From a virus, in the IMG/VR virus record IMGVR_UViG_3300032315_000675, positions 1 through 64,000 of that record: a stretch of 64,000 nucleotides of DNA; one strand, written 5' to 3'. The notes beneath the pieces were generated by a model. That model ran no database searches and was not told the DNA's origin. It worked only from the letters and a program-made list of their open reading frames with translations. The position numbers and the translations under genes were made by a program. Shown here piece after piece: positions 1 through 8,390 of this stretch (its first letter is position 1; each line of letters opens with the position of its first letter).

Positions 1-49
1 CCTGTCAGAGAGACTGATAGGATCTTTAACATAAAAGGAAATAAAAAGT

Positions 50-559
50 ATGAAGAAGTTACTCGTAATCGCGGCTGTCGCAATGGCTGCTCTCACTACC
101 CCGGCAATGGCACAAGACTTCGCTGGTCCTCGTGCCGAGATTACTGTCGGTGCTGATAACGTGACCAACGGCATCGATCCAACTGACCTTGTTTATGGTG
201 CTGCTCTTGGTTATGACATTCAGCACGGTAAGTTTGTTTTTGGGGTGGACGCATCTGCTGCTAACATCTTTGATGACGCTGACCTCGGTGTAGGTGCCCG
301 CGTAGGCTATACCGTGAACGAAAATGTTCTCGCATATACCCGCGTTGGTTATACCAATCTTGAGCGCCCGCAGACTTGTGCTGGAAGTCGTCCAGTAGTT
401 TGCCGTGATACAGCAAACTTGGAAGGCCTCAATGCCGGTGCTGGACTTGAAGTCAAGGTTTCTGGTCCGGTGTTTTTCAAGGCTGAATATCGTTACACTG
501 ACTTTGACGACAACGTTGGTCGTCATAGCGGACTCATCGGTTTCGGCACCCGTTTCTAA
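50..559 (+). CDS. Outer-membrane beta-barrel (opacity/Omp-like) protein
   Basis: A 169-residue protein with a clear Sec signal peptide: Lys-Lys at residues 2-3, a hydrophobic core, and a predicted cut after TPAMA near residue 21. The mature part alternates hydrophobic and polar residues, has repeated Tyr/Phe-rich strands (YTRVGYTNL, AEYRYTDF) and ends in Phe (GTRF), the signal needed for BAM insertion. Two Cys about 10 residues apart in one loop could form a disulfide. It resembles small alphaproteobacterial opacity/porin-family proteins and should sit in the host outer membrane after expression. A good RBS (AAAGGAAA) precedes the ATG, and a GNRA-capped hairpin follows the stop. Such a protein could alter surface receptors or superinfection, but the role is inferred. 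Confidence 0.8.
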   Translation: MKKLLVIAAVAMAALTTPAMAQDFAGPRAEITVGADNVTNGIDPTDLVYGAALGYDIQHGKFVFGVDASAANIFDDADLGVGARVGYTVNENVLAYTRVGYTNLERPQTCAGSRPVVCRDTANLEGLNAGAGLEVKVSGPVFFKAEYRYTDFDDNVGRHSGLIGFGTRF

Positions 560-586
560 TATTACAGACTAATCTAGTAACAAAAT

Positions 587-612
587 AGCGGCGGGGAGAA
601 ATCTCCGCCGCT
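587..612 (+). terminator. GC-rich hairpin after the porin gene
   Basis: Arms AGCGGCGGGGA and TCTCCGCCGCT pair over 11 positions (one G-U) around a GAAA tetraloop. There is no U-tract afterwards, so it may act as an mRNA-end stabiliser or a weak terminator rather than a classical intrinsic terminator. Confidence 0.6.
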
Positions 613-622
613 ACCCTATTGT

Positions 623-630
623 AGTAAATA
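623..630 (+). promoter_or_regulatory. Degenerate T4-type late promoter (AGTAAATA)
   Basis: AGTAAATA lies 5 nt before the ATG at 636. With T4 late-promoter geometry (box at -13 to -6) the start site would fall on the A of that ATG. The match to TATAAATA is imperfect. Confidence 0.4.
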
Positions 631-635
631 CATAC

Positions 636-1184
636 ATGAGAATTGGTCTTAGTCAGAAGATATTGAATCATAATGGCACAGCACATGACGCCATTGACCA
701 CGGCTGGTACTCGATACTCGTTGGGCACAGTCTTTACTTTCTACCCAATACAAGTAATCAGCAATTCGACCACGTGGCTGACAATCTAGACTCACTGATA
801 CTTACCGGCGGCGAGTCTTCTGAATTAAGGCAGAGCGTAGAACTAAGTTTAGCAAACAGGATGATAGAGCGCGGCAAGCCTGTAGTGGGGATTGCTCAGG
901 GCGCACTAGCTATAGCTGATATACTAGGAGCTACGTTAGAGCCAATAAAGAAACACGTAACGGTAAACTATCCTATAATCTATCACGGCGAAGTAATAGA
1001 AGTCACAGGAGATCATGCTACTGGTATTCTAAAGAACGGAGCTAGTGTTGAGGTACTATGCACAGATTATAATGGATATACCGAAGCTTTCATAAAAGAT
1101 AACGTTGCCGGTATTTTATGGAATCCCGAACGGATGAGTAAACCTTGGATTCCACCCGAGATCGCCCTGTTATTAAGAATTTAA
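636..1184 (+). CDS. Class-I glutamine amidotransferase-like protein, catalytic residues lost
   Basis: A 182-residue protein resembling the peptidase C26 / gamma-glutamyl hydrolase branch of class-I amidotransferases. It has the MRIGLSQ start, the LILTGGE turn, the nucleophile-elbow region VVGIAQGALA and a C-terminal GILWNPE motif. In active members the elbow is G-x-C-x-G and the C-terminal motif is W-H-P-E. Here the nucleophile Cys is absent (GIAQG) and the His is Asn (WNPE), while Glu is kept, so ordinary amidohydrolase chemistry is unlikely. No RBS is visible, which fits a leaderless late transcript. Homologues occur in marine T4-like phages. It may be a binding or scaffold protein. Confidence 0.65.
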   Translation: MRIGLSQKILNHNGTAHDAIDHGWYSILVGHSLYFLPNTSNQQFDHVADNLDSLILTGGESSELRQSVELSLANRMIERGKPVVGIAQGALAIADILGATLEPIKKHVTVNYPIIYHGEVIEVTGDHATGILKNGASVEVLCTDYNGYTEAFIKDNVAGILWNPERMSKPWIPPEIALLLRI

Positions 1185-1192
1185 GATAAATA
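1185..1192 (+). promoter_or_regulatory. Late promoter GATAAATA, leaderless geometry
   Basis: GATAAATA ends exactly 5 nt before the ATG at 1198. By T4 late-promoter spacing, +1 would be the A of that ATG. The same arrangement is found at 51302-51309. Confidence 0.55.
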
Positions 1193-1197
1193 GCTTG

Positions 1198-1908
1198 ATG
1201 AGAGCAAGAGAATTCATATCCGAACGCAAAAAAAAGCGCAGCAAGAAAAAATCCACGCGTGGATATTTCTTTCCCGGATATGCCTACTATGGATTAGGAA
1301 GTTCTGATTCTAGTGGGGATTCAGGCGGAGACGGAGGGGGCGAAAGTATCAACGAAGCTCCTGAAGCAGAACTAGCTAGACGATTACCCTCACTCACCAA
1401 ACACAATTATAATGCGATTGACGCTTTAATGCGTAAGATTGCAAAGAAACATCGTATTACTAACGGGGCACTACATCGCTTATTTCAAAAAAAGTATAAC
1501 GACAGGCCTGATCGTTGGATTAAAAACAAGCTTGATGAAAACGACCCTATCGTTAGTGACATCTCGGATGAAGTAGAAAAGTTTGTTCAATGGACTGCTG
1601 AAAAACTTAACATTAAAAAGATTCCTAAGATAGAGTTATCAATGGACACTGAAGAAGCGCAAAATAATCATCATACTGGCGGCCATGTACCTGGAGAAGA
1701 TAGTGTTTGGGTTTATGCGAAGAATCGTAATCTAGTAGATATTCTTAGAACAGTATTCCATGAACTAGTACATGTTCGTCAACATGAGATAGGTATGATC
1801 AAGCCCGGCGATAGCTATCCGGGTAGTCCTATTGAGGTCATGGCAGACGTACTTGCTGGAAAATATATTAAGATATACGGTGAAAAGAATCATCACATCT
1901 TTCAATAA
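1198..1908 (+). CDS. HExxH metalloprotease-like protein with capsid-targeting-like N-terminus
   Basis: A 236-residue protein. Residues 1-9 (MRAREFISE) match the pattern of T4 capsid-targeting peptides (MKTYQEFIAE) and end in an I-x-E prohead-protease-type site. A Lys/Arg-rich segment and a Gly/Ser/Asp-rich low-complexity linker follow. The C-terminal half holds HELVHVRQHE, a zinc HExxH motif, and a downstream SPIEVMADVLAG helix whose Glu/Asp could be the third ligand. A TTG three bases upstream is also open, but ATG 1198 gives the conserved N-terminus. Inference: a zinc peptidase packaged with the genome and acting early in infection or during head assembly. Confidence 0.65.
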   Translation: MRAREFISERKKKRSKKKSTRGYFFPGYAYYGLGSSDSSGDSGGDGGGESINEAPEAELARRLPSLTKHNYNAIDALMRKIAKKHRITNGALHRLFQKKYNDRPDRWIKNKLDENDPIVSDISDEVEKFVQWTAEKLNIKKIPKIELSMDTEEAQNNHHTGGHVPGEDSVWVYAKNRNLVDILRTVFHELVHVRQHEIGMIKPGDSYPGSPIEVMADVLAGKYIKIYGEKNHHIFQ

Positions 1909-1922
1909 GGTTACCAATATAG

Positions 1923-1950
1923 TTGAATTATCTGCGTAGTCTGTTACAAT
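1923..1950 (+). promoter_or_regulatory. sigma70-type promoter for the dsbA-like/polymerase operon
   Basis: TTGAAT, 16-bp spacer, TACAAT, located 23 bp before the ATG at 1973. It probably drives the DsbA-like gene and DNA polymerase, which are joined by a 1-nt stop/start overlap. Confidence 0.55.
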
Positions 1951-1972
1951 AACTAGACTATAAGGAGAAACT

Positions 1973-2230
1973 ATGTCACGTACATTCAATCAAGAAGCTA
2001 AGACCAAGCTGACTCAGCTTATCAATGAAGGCATGGGTGTTTTACAGGAAATTGAAACTCTCAACGAAGGTCTCACTGATACTGTTAAGGCAATCGCTGA
2101 GGAACTTGAAATTAAGCCTAGCGTATTGAAGAAAGCAATTCGTATCGCGCATAAACAGCGCCTGAACGAAGAAAATGAAGCCCATGACGAACTCAACACT
2201 ATTTTGGAGACAGTTGGCAAGACTAACTGA
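1973..2230 (+). CDS. dsbA: DsbA-like late-transcription dsDNA-binding protein
   Basis: An 85-residue, highly charged, predominantly helical protein of the size and composition of T4 DsbA, the double-strand binding protein associated with late promoters. The central EELEIKPSVLKKAIRIAHKQ resembles the conserved helix of marine-phage DsbA-like proteins, and the C-terminus is acidic. It has an AGGAG RBS. Its stop overlaps the polymerase start, so the two are translationally coupled. It fits the TATAAATA-type late promoters seen in the window. The identity is by pattern and should be confirmed by profile search. Confidence 0.6.
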   Translation: MSRTFNQEAKTKLTQLINEGMGVLQEIETLNEGLTDTVKAIAEELEIKPSVLKKAIRIAHKQRLNEENEAHDELNTILETVGKTN

Positions 2231-4941
2231 TGGCATACGTTGACGCAATCTTAGAACAGAGCGCGGATAAGGTTTACGTAGTAGAGCGCACTCCCGAAGG
2301 TAAGCGGGCCTATAAGGAATATAGTACCAACTATGTTTTTTATTACTCTGATCCAAAGGGGAAACAACGTTCTATCTACGGAGACCCTGTATCTCGTTTC
2401 TCTACACGCAAACGTGCGGAGTTCGAGAAGGAGCGCAGAATTCACTCTAACAAACAATTGTTCGAGAGTGATGTTAACGTGGTCTTTAGGTGTCTGTCCG
2501 AAAACTATCTAAACGTAGAACCCCCGAAGCTTCATACTTGCTTCTTCGACATTGAAGTGGACTTTGACCCGGAGCGCGGGTTCAGTCCCACAGATGACCC
2601 ATTCAATGCAGTCACTGCGATCACGCTTTATCTTGATTGGCTGGATCAACTGATCACACTTGCGATTCCTCCGAGACACATGACGGATGAGACTGCACAA
2701 GAGTTGATCAAGGACTTTCCGAATACATTCCTCTTCCGCAGCGAAGTCGAAATGTTCGATACGTTTTTCGATCTTATCGAAGACGCAGACGTACTCACTG
2801 GCTGGAACTCGGAAGGGTATGACGTTCCCTACATGGTGAATCGTGTTACTCGTGTCATGAGTAAGAACGATACACGCAGGTTCTGTCTGATGGGGCAGCT
2901 TCCGAAGCCTCGTACTTATGAACGGTTCGGTAAGGAAGAACGGACATACGACTTTGTTGGTCGTATTCATCTTGACTACCTACAACTCTACAAGAAGTAT
3001 AACTACGAATCTCGTCACAGCTATTCACTTGATGCGATCGGTGAGTATGAACTAGGTGAGCGCAAGACTCAATACGAAGGATCATTGGATCAGCTATACA
3101 ACAAGGACTTTAGAAAGTTCATCGAGTATAACCGTCAGGACACATTGCTTGTGTTCAAGATTCATAATAAGCTAAAGTTTCTTGACCTCGCAAATGCTCT
3201 AGCGCATGAGAACACGGTACTGCTTCCGACTGTCATGGGGTCAGTGGCAATGATCGAAATGGCAGTCATGAACGAAGCACACGCCCGTGGATTCGTTGTT
3301 CCGGACAAGAAGCGTAAAGAATCTCGAGGTGAGGTTTCCCAAGCGGCTGGTGCTTATGTTGCTACTCCGAACAAGGGCATTCACGAATGGGTAGGAGCAG
3401 TTGACATCAACTCGCTGTATCCTTCTGCTATTCGTGCATTGAACATGGCCCCTGAAACTATCGTGGGTCAGCTTAGGCAGACGCTTACTGATCAGTACAT
3501 GAATGAGAAGAGCCTGTCACTAGCTAAAGACAAGCGCAAGCAGAAGAACGGCGATGACGCAGAAGCAGTCACTGGTGCTATTCTTTGGGAAGGGCTGTTT
3601 GGCTCACTAGAGTATACTGCGGTGATGAATCAAGAGAGGGGAACTACTCTCACTATTGATTATGCTGATGGACGTAGCGAGGAAAAGTCTGCGGCTGAAA
3701 TCTGGAAGATGATCTTTGACAGTCATCGTCCTTGGATCCTTTCAGCTAACGGAACCATCTTCACTTACGAGAAAGAAGGAATCATTCCGGGTCTATTGTC
3801 TCGCTGGTACTCAGAGCGTAAAGAAACTCAAAAGCTAGCCAGAGAAGCGTATGGTACAGACATGTTTGAGTACTACGATAAGCGTCAGCTTGTTCGTAAG
3901 ATTTTGCTAAACTCTGCATACGGCGCGCTCTTGAACGAACACTGCCGATTCTACGACAAGCGTATCGGTCAGTCTGTCACATTGTCTGGTCGTCAGATTG
4001 TCAAGCACATGATGAGTCAAATCAATGAAATCGTTGATGGTACTTATCAGCACGATGGTAAAGCTATCGTCTACGGTGACACTGACTCCTGCTACTTCAC
4101 TGCATATCCTGCACTCAAGCCTCAGATCGACAAGGGAGAATTAGAGTGGAGCAAGGAACTATGTATTGAACTATATGATAACATCGCAGACCAAGCTAAT
4201 GATAGCTTCCCTGCTTTCATGGAGAAGGCGTTTCATGCTCCGCGCAAGAACGGTGAAATCATCAAAGCTGGTCGTGAATTGATCGGTGATCGTGCTATCT
4301 TCATCACAAAGAAGCGTTATGCTATCAACATCTTTGATAAGGAAGGCAAGCGTCAAGACAAAGAAGGTAAGCTAGGCTCTGTCAAAGCAATGGGTCTTGA
4401 TCTGAAACGTGCTGACACGCCGAAATATGTTCAAGACTTCTTGATGCAAGTGCTTTGCATGGTCATTCAAGAAGGTAAGGACCGTGATGCTGTTGTTGAC
4501 AAGATTCGTGAGTTCAAGACTTGGCTTTCTACACAAGATAGTTGGACTAAGGGTAATCCGAAATCTGTCAACAATCTGACTAATCACACTATCAAGTTTG
4601 AGAAGACCGGCAAGTGTGCAGTTGGTCATGCTAAGGCTGCTATCAACTACAACTATCTTCGTAGAATGAACGGCGATCAGTATAGTCAGAAGATCGTTGA
4701 TGGCATGAAGGTAATCGTCTGTTCTCTCAAAGATAACATGTTCGGCTTTACTTCTGTCGCATATCCTACAGACGAACTTAGACTTCCGCAATGGTTCCTT
4801 GAACTGCCGTTTGATGACCTAGACATGGAGCGAAAGCTAGTTGATGAGAAGATCGACAATCTATTGGGTGTCCTAAACTGGAACATCCGCGTAGATACTA
4901 ATACTAACAGTACTGCCAATGATCTTTTCAGTTTCGGTTAA
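2230..4941 (+). CDS. 43: Family-B DNA polymerase (T4 gp43-like)
   Basis: A 903-residue replicative polymerase, close to T4 gp43 in length. The 3'-5' exonuclease motifs are FDIEVD (about 106-111), WNSEGYDVPYM (Exo II) and YNRQDT (about 300-305, Exo III). The polymerase motifs are DINSLYPS (A, about 393-400), KILLNSAYG (B, about 557-565) and YGDTDS (C, about 614-620), followed by TKKRYAINIFD (KKRY). All catalytic Asp residues are present, so polymerase and proofreading should both be active. It would copy the phage genome in complex with the clamp encoded downstream. If the genome contains 7-deazaguanine, this enzyme must read modified template. Confidence 0.97.
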   Translation: MAYVDAILEQSADKVYVVERTPEGKRAYKEYSTNYVFYYSDPKGKQRSIYGDPVSRFSTRKRAEFEKERRIHSNKQLFESDVNVVFRCLSENYLNVEPPKLHTCFFDIEVDFDPERGFSPTDDPFNAVTAITLYLDWLDQLITLAIPPRHMTDETAQELIKDFPNTFLFRSEVEMFDTFFDLIEDADVLTGWNSEGYDVPYMVNRVTRVMSKNDTRRFCLMGQLPKPRTYERFGKEERTYDFVGRIHLDYLQLYKKYNYESRHSYSLDAIGEYELGERKTQYEGSLDQLYNKDFRKFIEYNRQDTLLVFKIHNKLKFLDLANALAHENTVLLPTVMGSVAMIEMAVMNEAHARGFVVPDKKRKESRGEVSQAAGAYVATPNKGIHEWVGAVDINSLYPSAIRALNMAPETIVGQLRQTLTDQYMNEKSLSLAKDKRKQKNGDDAEAVTGAILWEGLFGSLEYTAVMNQERGTTLTIDYADGRSEEKSAAEIWKMIFDSHRPWILSANGTIFTYEKEGIIPGLLSRWYSERKETQKLAREAYGTDMFEYYDKRQLVRKILLNSAYGALLNEHCRFYDKRIGQSVTLSGRQIVKHMMSQINEIVDGTYQHDGKAIVYGDTDSCYFTAYPALKPQIDKGELEWSKELCIELYDNIADQANDSFPAFMEKAFHAPRKNGEIIKAGRELIGDRAIFITKKRYAINIFDKEGKRQDKEGKLGSVKAMGLDLKRADTPKYVQDFLMQVLCMVIQEGKDRDAVVDKIREFKTWLSTQDSWTKGNPKSVNNLTNHTIKFEKTGKCAVGHAKAAINYNYLRRMNGDQYSQKIVDGMKVIVCSLKDNMFGFTSVAYPTDELRLPQWFLELPFDDLDMERKLVDEKIDNLLGVLNWNIRVDTNTNSTANDLFSFG

Positions 4942-4949
4942 GCAAAGCA

Positions 4950-4978
4950 TTGACAAGCGTAAAGAAATCCACTATTAT
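4950..4978 (+). promoter_or_regulatory. sigma70 promoter for the sliding-clamp gene
   Basis: TTGACA, 17-bp spacer, TATTAT, close to consensus, in the 81-bp gap between polymerase and clamp genes. The clamp also has a good RBS (AAAGGAAA). Confidence 0.75.
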
Positions 4979-5022
4979 ACACAGTATAAAACCCTAAATA
5001 TCATTAACAAAGGAAACACATA

Positions 5023-5757
5023 ATGAAAGACTATTTGCTCGACCTAGTTGAACATACTCATGCCCTCGGCATCATTGATCTTGTCAAGATCGTGGGAACC
5101 GATGAGGAAACAGAATTTGGTGCATATTCAGACAACCAGGACGTCGTTATCTCTGGTTCGTTTAAGACTCCTATTCTCGATTTTGTAGGCACTTTTGGCA
5201 TGCCTAATTTGTCTAAGCTGAAAACTATCATCGGCTTTGATGAATATGATGCTAATGCTAAGATCAATCTTGTCCGAGAAGATCGCGATGATGAAAAGGA
5301 TGTTCCTGTTCGTATTCATTTTGAAACTGCAACCGGCGACTTCGTTAATGATTATCGCTTGATGGTCAAATACATTGTCGAAGACAAAGTAAAGAACGTC
5401 AAGTTCAAGGGCGCTACCTGGGATGTTGAGTTTGAACCTACTAATGCTGGTATCAGCCGTCTGAAGAAGCAGGCTTCTGCTAATAGCGAAGAACTCACGT
5501 TCAATGCTAAGACCGAGAACGGCGACCTTAAGATTTACTTCGGTGATCCTTCTACTCACTCCGGTAACTTTGTCTTCCAGCCGGGAGTAACTGGCACTCT
5601 GTCTCGTGCATGGAACTGGCCTGTCAAGGTATTCCTCGCAATCATGGATCTTCCTGGTGACAAGAAGATTCGCATGGCAGACGCAGGTGCTGTTGAAATC
5701 GTAGTAGACAGCGGTCTTGCAACATATCGTTATCTCTTGCCCGCACAGGCGAAGTAA
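5023..5757 (+). CDS. 45: Sliding clamp / late-transcription coactivator (gp45-like)
   Basis: A 244-residue protein with the T4 gp45 layout. It has two similar clamp domains, the C-terminal one marked by a VEFEPTNAGISRLKKQA helix and a TLSRAWNWPVKVFLAIMDL segment. T4 gp45 forms a trimeric ring that tethers gp43 and, with gp33 and gp55, activates late promoters. Direct adjacency to gp43 and its own strong promoter fit this role. The stop overlaps the next ATG (TAATGA). Sequence similarity within this family is low, so the call relies on length, domain pattern and context. Confidence 0.8.
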   Translation: MKDYLLDLVEHTHALGIIDLVKIVGTDEETEFGAYSDNQDVVISGSFKTPILDFVGTFGMPNLSKLKTIIGFDEYDANAKINLVREDRDDEKDVPVRIHFETATGDFVNDYRLMVKYIVEDKVKNVKFKGATWDVEFEPTNAGISRLKKQASANSEELTFNAKTENGDLKIYFGDPSTHSGNFVFQPGVTGTLSRAWNWPVKVFLAIMDLPGDKKIRMADAGAVEIVVDSGLATYRYLLPAQAK

Positions 5758-6137
5758 TGATCAACACAGTAAACGGATTGGGAAAGTATGTTATAGTCGA
5801 GGGTGGAATGCCCTCGACGACATATATGAATACTAGTTCAGGTTACATGAACGTCGGCGACCTGAGATACAACCCGACGAGAAACCAGGTTGAAGTCTAT
5901 GACGGGAATAACTGGATTACATTAAACAGCGGTCATGCTTCGGTTAGATTAACTTCTCACGCTGAAACAGTGATTGATTGGGCTGCTAAGAAGATGCAAG
6001 AGGATATGGAACTTGAAGCATTATCAAAATCTAATCCTACTATCGCTGACCTTGTTGAGCAGAAAAAGAATCTTGATCACAAGATCAAGATGGTACAAAT
6101 CTTAATTAAAGAAGAGCCAAAAGTTGGAACAAATTAA
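5757..6137 (+). CDS. Conserved phage protein of unknown function with fibre-like motif and coiled coil
   Basis: A 126-residue protein. The N-terminal half contains VGDLRYNPTRNQVEVYDG-W, a motif common in phage fibre-type proteins. Residues 85-118 are charged and heptad-like (DLVEQKKNLDHKIKMVQIL), suggesting a coiled coil. It is translationally coupled to the clamp gene upstream and overlaps the start of the DpdA-like gene. The function is unknown. Confidence 0.6.
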   Translation: MINTVNGLGKYVIVEGGMPSTTYMNTSSGYMNVGDLRYNPTRNQVEVYDGNNWITLNSGHASVRLTSHAETVIDWAAKKMQEDMELEALSKSNPTIADLVEQKKNLDHKIKMVQILIKEEPKVGTN

Positions 6138-7713
6138 TCTCTCAGCATCACATAACCCAGATTGGGCGTTGTTTTTGCCAGCAGTCTCGTCTTTCTTCAT
6201 CGCCGGCTTAGGAAAGCAGCGTGAAGGTGAAAACTATTTTGACCCGGCGAGAATCCCTGCGGCATTCAACGGTGATGTTGAGAAGTTAAACTTCCTTAAT
6301 GAGAAGGAAGGCTTGTATACTTACAAGTGGGGACTATATTCTGCTGGTCACGCAAATCTAGATATCACAAAGAATGATAACAACGAGTCTATCATTCGTA
6401 AGCGTGATCGGCAGAATACTTTCTTACTCGGTGACTCTGGTGGATTCCAGATTCTCAAGTGTCAGTGGCCTGCTGATTGGAAGGACCCTAATTGCCCTCG
6501 TGCAATGAAGAAGCGTACAGAAGTCCTCAAGTGGATGGATGAATACATGGACTATGGCATGTGTCTTGATATTCCATCACAGTCTCTTACGACTTATCAT
6601 ATCGATGACCCAAAAACCCGAAAGAAAGATCCGGTTACCGGAATACCAATCGTAGGTTCTGGCGTTTCCATTCATGGCATTAAAACAATTCAAGATGCTA
6701 TCACGGCGACTCATATAAACAATGAGTATTTCATTGCTAATCGTGATGGTCGTTGCAAGTTTCTAAACGTTCTGCAAGGACGTAATCATAAGCAGTCTGA
6801 TGACTGGTATGAAGAAATGAAGAAGTATTGCGACACTAACGTCTATGGTGACAAAGCATTCAATGGCTGGGCATTCGGTGGTCAAAACAAGATCGATATT
6901 CACTTGATGCTTAAACGAATCATCAACATCATTCACGATGGTTATCTTGAAGAAGGTAAGCAAGATTTGATTCACTGCCTTGGTACTTCTATCATGGAGT
7001 ATGCTGTAATCTTTACCGATATTCAGAAGGCTGTGCGTAAGTATCATAATCCAAACCTACAGATTACGTTTGACTGTGCATCTCCTTTCTTTGCTGCGGC
7101 AAAAGGTCTTGTTTACAATAACAACACGTTCGAACACGACAGTAAGTGGACGTATGCGATGGAGAAGACTGCCGAGGACAAAAAGTATGCCACTGACACT
7201 CGCAAGTTTAGTGATGGTGTACTCGCAGACGAGATTCATAAGTTGTTTACTGATAGTCCCGTAACGGACATGATGGTGATGAAGGACCTTTGCTATCGTG
7301 GTCAAGGTTTCTTAGGTCAGCACGGTAAAGAGACCAAGACTAGCTGGGACACTCTTAGCTACACTCTCATTCAGGCACACAACGTGTATCAGCATATGAC
7401 TGCGGTTCAAGAAGCTAATCGTCGCTACGAGCAGGGTATCATGCCGAAGATGGTCTTTGATCGTTTCGATGGTAGAACGTTTGGGCAAATTGTTGATGAG
7501 ATTTTCTCACTTAAAGATAGACAAAAGAGCTTAGATTTGCTAGAGTCACATAGTAGATTCTGGACTCAGATGAAAGCAGGGCAAGGGTTCTCTGGTAAGA
7601 AGACTATCAATGCCCAAACAATGTTTAACCAGTTATTTGAAGTCGCAGATAGCGACCCCAAAGATGAAGAAATTGAAGACAGCGACGATGCAATGAAAGG
7701 TGTGCTAGAATGA
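6124..7713 (+). CDS. dpdA: DNA 7-deazaguanine transglycosylase-like protein (DpdA/TGT family)
   Basis: A 529-residue TIM-barrel enzyme of the tRNA-guanine transglycosylase superfamily, much longer than bacterial Tgt. It shows DSGGFQIL (about 104-111), an NVLQGRN strand, GWAFGG, and FDCASPF around residue 317, where the Asp matches the Tgt nucleophile in FDCVxPTR. The AHN of the zinc-site helix is kept, but the CxCxxC cluster of Tgt is not visible. In phages with FolE, QueD and QueE, all encoded within 9 kb here, such proteins are DpdA enzymes that exchange guanine in DNA for preQ0 or related bases. The start is a TTG overlapping the upstream gene. No in-frame ATG exists before the conserved core. 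Confidence 0.75.
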   Translation: MEQINLSASHNPDWALFLPAVSSFFIAGLGKQREGENYFDPARIPAAFNGDVEKLNFLNEKEGLYTYKWGLYSAGHANLDITKNDNNESIIRKRDRQNTFLLGDSGGFQILKCQWPADWKDPNCPRAMKKRTEVLKWMDEYMDYGMCLDIPSQSLTTYHIDDPKTRKKDPVTGIPIVGSGVSIHGIKTIQDAITATHINNEYFIANRDGRCKFLNVLQGRNHKQSDDWYEEMKKYCDTNVYGDKAFNGWAFGGQNKIDIHLMLKRIINIIHDGYLEEGKQDLIHCLGTSIMEYAVIFTDIQKAVRKYHNPNLQITFDCASPFFAAAKGLVYNNNTFEHDSKWTYAMEKTAEDKKYATDTRKFSDGVLADEIHKLFTDSPVTDMMVMKDLCYRGQGFLGQHGKETKTSWDTLSYTLIQAHNVYQHMTAVQEANRRYEQGIMPKMVFDRFDGRTFGQIVDEIFSLKDRQKSLDLLESHSRFWTQMKAGQGFSGKKTINAQTMFNQLFEVADSDPKDEEIEDSDDAMKGVLE

Positions 7714-7919
7714 CAGACTATGACACAGAAATTTATCTTTTACAAAAAGAATTCGATTCCCTGACTACTCAAGCGAATGCAGCGGAGCAGGCCGGAGAAA
7801 ACGCTCTTGAGATTCACGTACAACGCGGTGCCGTTTATGAAGAACTCACTCGCCTCAACAGGTTGAAGTTTGAAGAACTTCACGAAACAATAGGATACGA
7901 TGATGACTATGACTATTGA
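7710..7919 (+). CDS. Small acidic helical protein, unknown
   Basis: 69 residues, rich in Glu and Ala, with a predicted single long helix and a C-terminal DDDYDY tail. It overlaps the dpdA-like stop (ATGA) and the next gene, so it is in the same operon. I do not recognise it. Confidence 0.55.
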   Translation: MTDYDTEIYLLQKEFDSLTTQANAAEQAGENALEIHVQRGAVYEELTRLNRLKFEELHETIGYDDDYDY

Positions 7920-8379
7920 TGATATGTCGGCAGCTAGGGTTGCCGCTCAAGCAGAACATCGCAGTCGAATTAAGGATCAGGCTAAGCGAATGATCTGGGT
8001 AACCTTTCAGCGTGAAGGTATTCACAAGTATCCAGGTGCCGACACTGACCCTACACTAGCAACGGGCGATGAGTTCGATGTTAGTTTTCTAGGTTTCCCT
8101 CACCGACACATCTTTCATTTCAAGGTGGGGATTCAAGTATTTCATAACGACCGAGATATCGAGTTTATTCAGTTTAAACGTTGGCTTGAAAAGGTTTTCA
8201 ACGATGGATTGATGCAACTAGACTATCGGTCGTGTGAAATGGTTAGCGATGAGCTATATGACATGATTGCAACTCGCTACCCCAAACGTGACATTGAGAT
8301 TACCGTTTCAGAAGACGGTGAAAACGGTGCCACGATCTACTATAACATTTTTAAACCTGTACATTCAATCGCCATCTAA
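7900..8379 (+). CDS. Conserved phage protein, possible T-fold (PTPS/QueD-like) member
   Basis: A 159-residue protein. The centre reads FPHRHIFHFKV, a His-x-His in a beta-strand context like the HGH zinc site of pterin synthases, followed by DIEFIQFKRWLEKVF, resembling the DFxxLK segment. The C-terminal RSCEMVSDEL and ITVSEDGENGA resemble the catalytic-helix and Glu-strand pattern of the T-fold. It lies between the dpdA-like gene and folE/queD, so a pterin or deazapurine role is possible but unproven. The start could be at 7900, 7903 or 7909. Confidence 0.5.
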   Translation: MMTMTIDDMSAARVAAQAEHRSRIKDQAKRMIWVTFQREGIHKYPGADTDPTLATGDEFDVSFLGFPHRHIFHFKVGIQVFHNDRDIEFIQFKRWLEKVFNDGLMQLDYRSCEMVSDELYDMIATRYPKRDIEITVSEDGENGATIYYNIFKPVHSIAI

Positions 8380-8390
8380 GGAGTTATTCA

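Noticed and set aside
4372-4791. 139-codon minus-strand frame inside DNA polymerase
   Set aside because: A shadow of polymerase codon usage with no RBS and no family resemblance. The same applies to 2509-2970, 5128-5559, 21753-22340 and 25803-26585.
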